DNA of 64,000 bases from JAFEDN01 sp963844565 (GTDB lineage: Bacteria; Pseudomonadota; Gammaproteobacteria; Coxiellales; Coxiellaceae), in NCBI GenBank assembly GCA_963844565.1, contig CAWJON010000002.1, positions 1,054,001 to 1,118,000 of the forward strand, given 5' to 3'. Both the position numbers and the translations under genes were made by a program. Under the pieces are notes generated by a model that saw only the letters and a list, made by a program, of their open reading frames with translations, made no database searches and was not told where the DNA came from. This document shows, piece after piece, positions 61,408 through 64,000 of the stretch; position 1 is the stretch's first letter, and every line of letters begins with the position of its first letter.

Positions 61408-62304
61408 TTATGAAACTTTAGTTTTTAAAAACCGCTGACGTAAATCATACCAGCAATCAACATATCCTACTAAGCCTAATATAATTACCATTAAAAATGG
61501 TAAAAATATTAGCAGCAAATAGACAATCATAAGTATATAGAGTACCGATTTACTGTATTTTAGCCAATGGTGAAATAAGCTTAAACCCTCGACGGCAAAT
61601 GGCAAGATGATAATAGGTAGAAAATCAACGGCTAAGTCCCAGTCGAAAAACCTGAACAAGATGGTTAAAGCACAGACAATTGCCAACAAGGGGCTATTGC
61701 GAATTTCATTAAATTCTTTTGAAAGAGCGCCAGGTTTAAATAAACTTGCTTGCCACCAACGGGCAATAATTAATTCGCAAAATACGACAGTTAGTAATAC
61801 GACGCTAAAAACACCGGTTGACATTGGAGCCAATTTGGTGAGGATACTTTGCATTTGCTCCTCAGAAGGCGCCTTAGACATGAGCGAATTGATGAAGGTG
61901 CTATAATGGTTAAGGATCTCCATCCACCAACTGGTAACATCACTAATCACACCATGAAATATCAATATGGTTAACAAACCAGCAGCGGCCATGAGTTCAA
62001 GAACGAGCCGCCAAGAAGAAGTTTTACGCAGAACGCCAGCTAAAATCCAAGTTAAAAAAGCGGGTAATAAAATAAAATCAAATATTAATGTTTGCGTCCA
62101 AAAGCTTACGCCGAGAATGGGAATTGCAACGCCAGCTAAAACCCAAAATCCAATTTTATATCCTCGGCATAGCGTAATGAATCCAACCAAAATGGCAGCA
62201 ATAAACCCGCCAGCTAAAGAAATTACTGGCAAAATAACACAAACCAATGCGATTATAATCGCACGCATGGGATTTGCTAGTAGGTATTGGCCAAGTTTAC
62301 GCAC
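61408..62304 (-). CDS. DUF2232 (YybS-like) integral membrane protein
   Basis: A 298-residue protein with about eight membrane segments and no recognised catalytic motif. Its place between rpsR and rplI is the usual one for DUF2232 proteins in gammaproteobacteria. Function is unknown. It lies 11 bp after rpsR and 23 bp before rplI, so it is part of the ribosomal protein operon. Confidence 0.8.
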   Translation of the reverse strand: MRKLGQYLLANPMRAIIIALVCVILPVISLAGGFIAAILVGFITLCRGYKIGFWVLAGVAIPILGVSFWTQTLIFDFILLPAFLTWILAGVLRKTSSWRLVLELMAAAGLLTILIFHGVISDVTSWWMEILNHYSTFINSLMSKAPSEEQMQSILTKLAPMSTGVFSVVLLTVVFCELIIARWWQASLFKPGALSKEFNEIRNSPLLAIVCALTILFRFFDWDLAVDFLPIIILPFAVEGLSLFHHWLKYSKSVLYILMIVYLLLIFLPFLMVIILGLVGYVDCWYDLRQRFLKTKVS

Positions 62305-62315
62305 AAACCCTCAGG

Positions 62316-62549
62316 TTAAGCGTGATGAGTATCACAAAAAGGTAACAAAGCTAAAAATCGAGCACGCTTAATTTCTCGAGCCCACCTTCTTTGTTCTTTT
62401 GCTTTAGTGCCAGTAATGCGACTGGGTACAATCCGCCCAGAATCCATTACAAATTCACGTAAAGCTCTTAAATTTTTGTAATCAATTTCATTAACGTTTT
62501 CATCTGAAGCTGAAGCAAATTTTTTACGGCGAAAATAAGAATTAGTCAT
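62316..62549 (-). CDS. rpsR: 30S ribosomal protein S18
   Basis: The ATG at 62549 gives MTNSYFRRKKF, the normal S18 start, and a 77-residue protein; a longer frame upstream lies inside rpsF. Seen are IDYKNLRALREFVMDSGRIV and the signature PSRITGTKAKEQRRWAREIK near residue 45. It overlaps the end of rpsF by 8 bp. Confidence 0.97.
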   Translation of the reverse strand: MTNSYFRRKKFASASDENVNEIDYKNLRALREFVMDSGRIVPSRITGTKAKEQRRWAREIKRARFLALLPFCDTHHA

Positions 62550-62976
62550 TTTTGGTATCCTCATCAGTTTCTTCATAAACAGTTTCTTCGGTAAACTCAA
62601 ATTCTTCAGTTTGATTTGAAGGTTTTGATGAAGCTTCTCGCTGTTGACTATGGACTTCTTGTTCTTTCATGATGGAAGAAGGTTGAGTGATTGCATTCTC
62701 TCTTTTGATGATCAAGTTGCGAATAACCGCATCGTTATATTGAAATGCACTTTCCAATTCTTTGCGAACTGGCTGATCACATTCAATATTCATCAAAATA
62801 TAATGAGCTTTGTGCACTTTATTGATAGGGTAAGCCAGCTGACGACGCCCCCAATCTTCAAGTCGATGAACAATACCTTTTCCAGATTTAATGATGGTTT
62901 GATAGCGTTCAAGCATTCCAGGCACTTGATCACTACAATCCGGATGAACTAAAAAAACAATTTCATAATGACGCAT
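62542..62976 (-). CDS. rpsF: 30S ribosomal protein S6
   Basis: The ATG at 62976 (MRHYEIVFLVHPD) follows an AAGGA ribosome site and matches the family. The S6 domain covers residues 1-96, with WGRRQLAYPINKVHKAHYIL near 45. A tail of about 45 residues rich in Glu, Asp, Ser and Thr follows, comparable to the glutamylated tail region of E. coli S6 but longer. It is the first gene of the rpsF-rpsR-DUF2232-rplI run. Confidence 0.96.
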   Translation of the reverse strand: MRHYEIVFLVHPDCSDQVPGMLERYQTIIKSGKGIVHRLEDWGRRQLAYPINKVHKAHYILMNIECDQPVRKELESAFQYNDAVIRNLIIKRENAITQPSSIMKEQEVHSQQREASSKPSNQTEEFEFTEETVYEETDEDTKND

Positions 62977-63215
62977 GAATTTTCCTTTTGGTTGTAATGT
63001 GTACAGTCCCCAATTAAAAACAATTGAAGACAAGGATTAAACTGGCAATTCTACTCTGCCTTTCTTTTGAAATCAAGGTATTCACGACGTATAGAATAAA
63101 TTAAAAAAATAATCTAATTTAAACTTTGGCTTCATTTACCACTTGATATATAAAACATTTCTCGTTAGGATAACAGAATTTGGATTGTAATCTTGTCATT
63201 TTATGGATTTTATTT

Positions 63216-64000
63216 ATGAAAAAAATCTCATGTTTTTTCCGTCTATCTGCTGTAGCTGTAACGGTTCTTTTAGCTGTTTCAGCCTGTACCACGACTCAAA
63301 ATCATCCGACTTCTAGCAAAGACGGTGCACCGGTGGGATCTGTGGATGTGAGCGCACTGCAGGATGCTGTACCAAAATATGAGCCAAGAAGCTCATATGG
63401 AAACCCTCCGACTTATACTGCAGTAGGTAAACGTTACTATGTTTTAAACAGCGCAGAAGGTTATGCTAAAACAGGAGTTGCTTCCTGGTACGGAACAAAA
63501 TTCCATGGAAAATTAACCTCAAGCCATGAACCTTATGATATGTTGGCAATGACTGCCGCAAGTCCAGATCTACCAATTCCAACGTATGTTCAGGTTACCA
63601 ATTTAGACAACGGTAGGCAGGTAATTGTGCGTGTAAACGATCGAGGTCCTTTTGCTGCTGGGCGGATCATGGACTTATCTTACGCCGCTGCGAAAAAATT
63701 AGGATATGCGGAAAAAGGCACCGCACATGTACGTATTGCCGCTATTACCGTTAAACCTCAACTACAGGTGGCTGTAGCAGACACTTATCAATCAAAGTTT
63801 TATTTACAAGTTGGATCATTTAATCAGATGGATAAGGCAGAACAAGTTAAAAGGACTTTAAGCCAATGGGTTCGTCATGATACACGTATACAAACAGTCA
63901 CGCTAAATGATAAAACTTGGTACCGTGTACAGATAGGGCCTATTCAGGGAACAGAAAAACCAAGTTTAGTTGATTTACTCCAACAAAAAGGTTTCGCAAA
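63216..64000 (+). CDS. rlpA: RlpA-like lipoprotein with SPOR domain (partial, cut by window end)
   Basis: Begins with a signal peptide and lipobox (AVSACTT, Cys near residue 24). The double-psi barrel domain shows GVASWYGTKFHGKLTS near 88, YDMLAMTAAS near 108 and IVRVNDRGPFAAGRIMDLSY near 138. A SPOR domain that binds denuded glycan strands follows from about residue 192 (FYLQVGSFNQMDKAEQV) to TWYRVQIGPIQG. In lytic RlpA the TAA is followed by the catalytic His; here that residue is Ser. The 3' end lies beyond 64000. The 239-bp gap upstream is divergent from rpsF and AT-rich, with no other gene seen. Confidence 0.93.
   Translation, partial: MKKISCFFRLSAVAVTVLLAVSACTTTQNHPTSSKDGAPVGSVDVSALQDAVPKYEPRSSYGNPPTYTAVGKRYYVLNSAEGYAKTGVASWYGTKFHGKLTSSHEPYDMLAMTAASPDLPIPTYVQVTNLDNGRQVIVRVNDRGPFAAGRIMDLSYAAAKKLGYAEKGTAHVRIAAITVKPQLQVAVADTYQSKFYLQVGSFNQMDKAEQVKRTLSQWVRHDTRIQTVTLNDKTWYRVQIGPIQGTEKPSLVDLLQQKGFA

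Noticed and set aside
1..64000. tRNA, rRNA, CRISPR array, complete insertion sequence
   Set aside because: Looked for by eye on both strands; no cloverleaf with T-loop consensus, no regularly spaced repeats and no transposase frame were found. Short or divergent RNA genes could still be missed.

Overview
The window looks like chromosome of an AT-rich gammaproteobacterium of the order Legionellales (Coxiella/Legionella relatives). The placement rests on gene content and order (rpsF-rpsR-DUF2232-rplI-dnaB-alr, tsaE-amiB-mutL-miaA, SecDF-YajC), on the protein sequences, and on several effector-like genes with eukaryote-like or unrecognised architecture. The genus cannot be fixed from the sequence alone. 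No rRNA, tRNA, CRISPR array, transposase or integrase was recognised.

Layout. 1-3.5 kb: dapA with a very short BamC-like lipoprotein, bcp, thpR, a PLP-dependent dehydratase and a 59-residue lipoprotein. 3.5-14.9 kb: a long, tightly packed minus-strand run rnr-nnr-tsaE-amiB-mutL-NT5C-miaA-DUF924-DUF1820-nagZ-hpt, the classic amidase/mismatch repair/tRNA modification cluster but without hfq after miaA. 15-22 kb: ald, a cysteine desulfurase, an OPT transporter, trmJ, suhB and an AAA ATPase. 23-24.7 kb: a small accessory patch (71-residue protein, frameshifted luciferase-like gene, structured repeat) lying between two copies of the 3' end of secF. 24.7-32.5 kb: secF-secD-yajC, mnmA and mfd.

32.5-39.4 kb is the main accessory region, between the convergent genes mfd and phoR. 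It holds repeated copies of the mfd 3' end (three besides the gene), a 360-bp copy of phoR fused in frame to a LuxR-type regulator fragment, two paralogous unknown proteins, a HAD-like protein with a Ser/Pro tail, a small exported protein and near-perfect palindromes. The simplest reading is duplication of the mfd-phoR interval followed by acquisition of cargo.

39.4-53 kb is housekeeping again: phoBR, rlmB, an L,D-transpeptidase-like protein, nadE, bamD, a beta-propeller lipoprotein, a Lon-like protease, rluD, pgeF and a DegP-type protease. 53-58 kb carries two large accessory genes: a TIR-like protein and a 1034-residue single-pass protein with coiled coil, propeller-like repeats and cadherin-like region. 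58-64 kb holds sdhE, alr, dnaB, rplI, a DUF2232 membrane protein, rpsR, rpsF and a partial rlpA.

The most unusual signals are noncoding. A ~255-bp element occurs twice in opposite orientation (24.4 and 32.6 kb); its two nested inverted repeats differ between copies but remain matched within each copy, as expected of a conserved fold. A second family of G-rich palindromes occurs between genes and also inside reading frames: in the mutL linker and at the start of amiB, resembling Rickettsia palindromic elements in behaviour.
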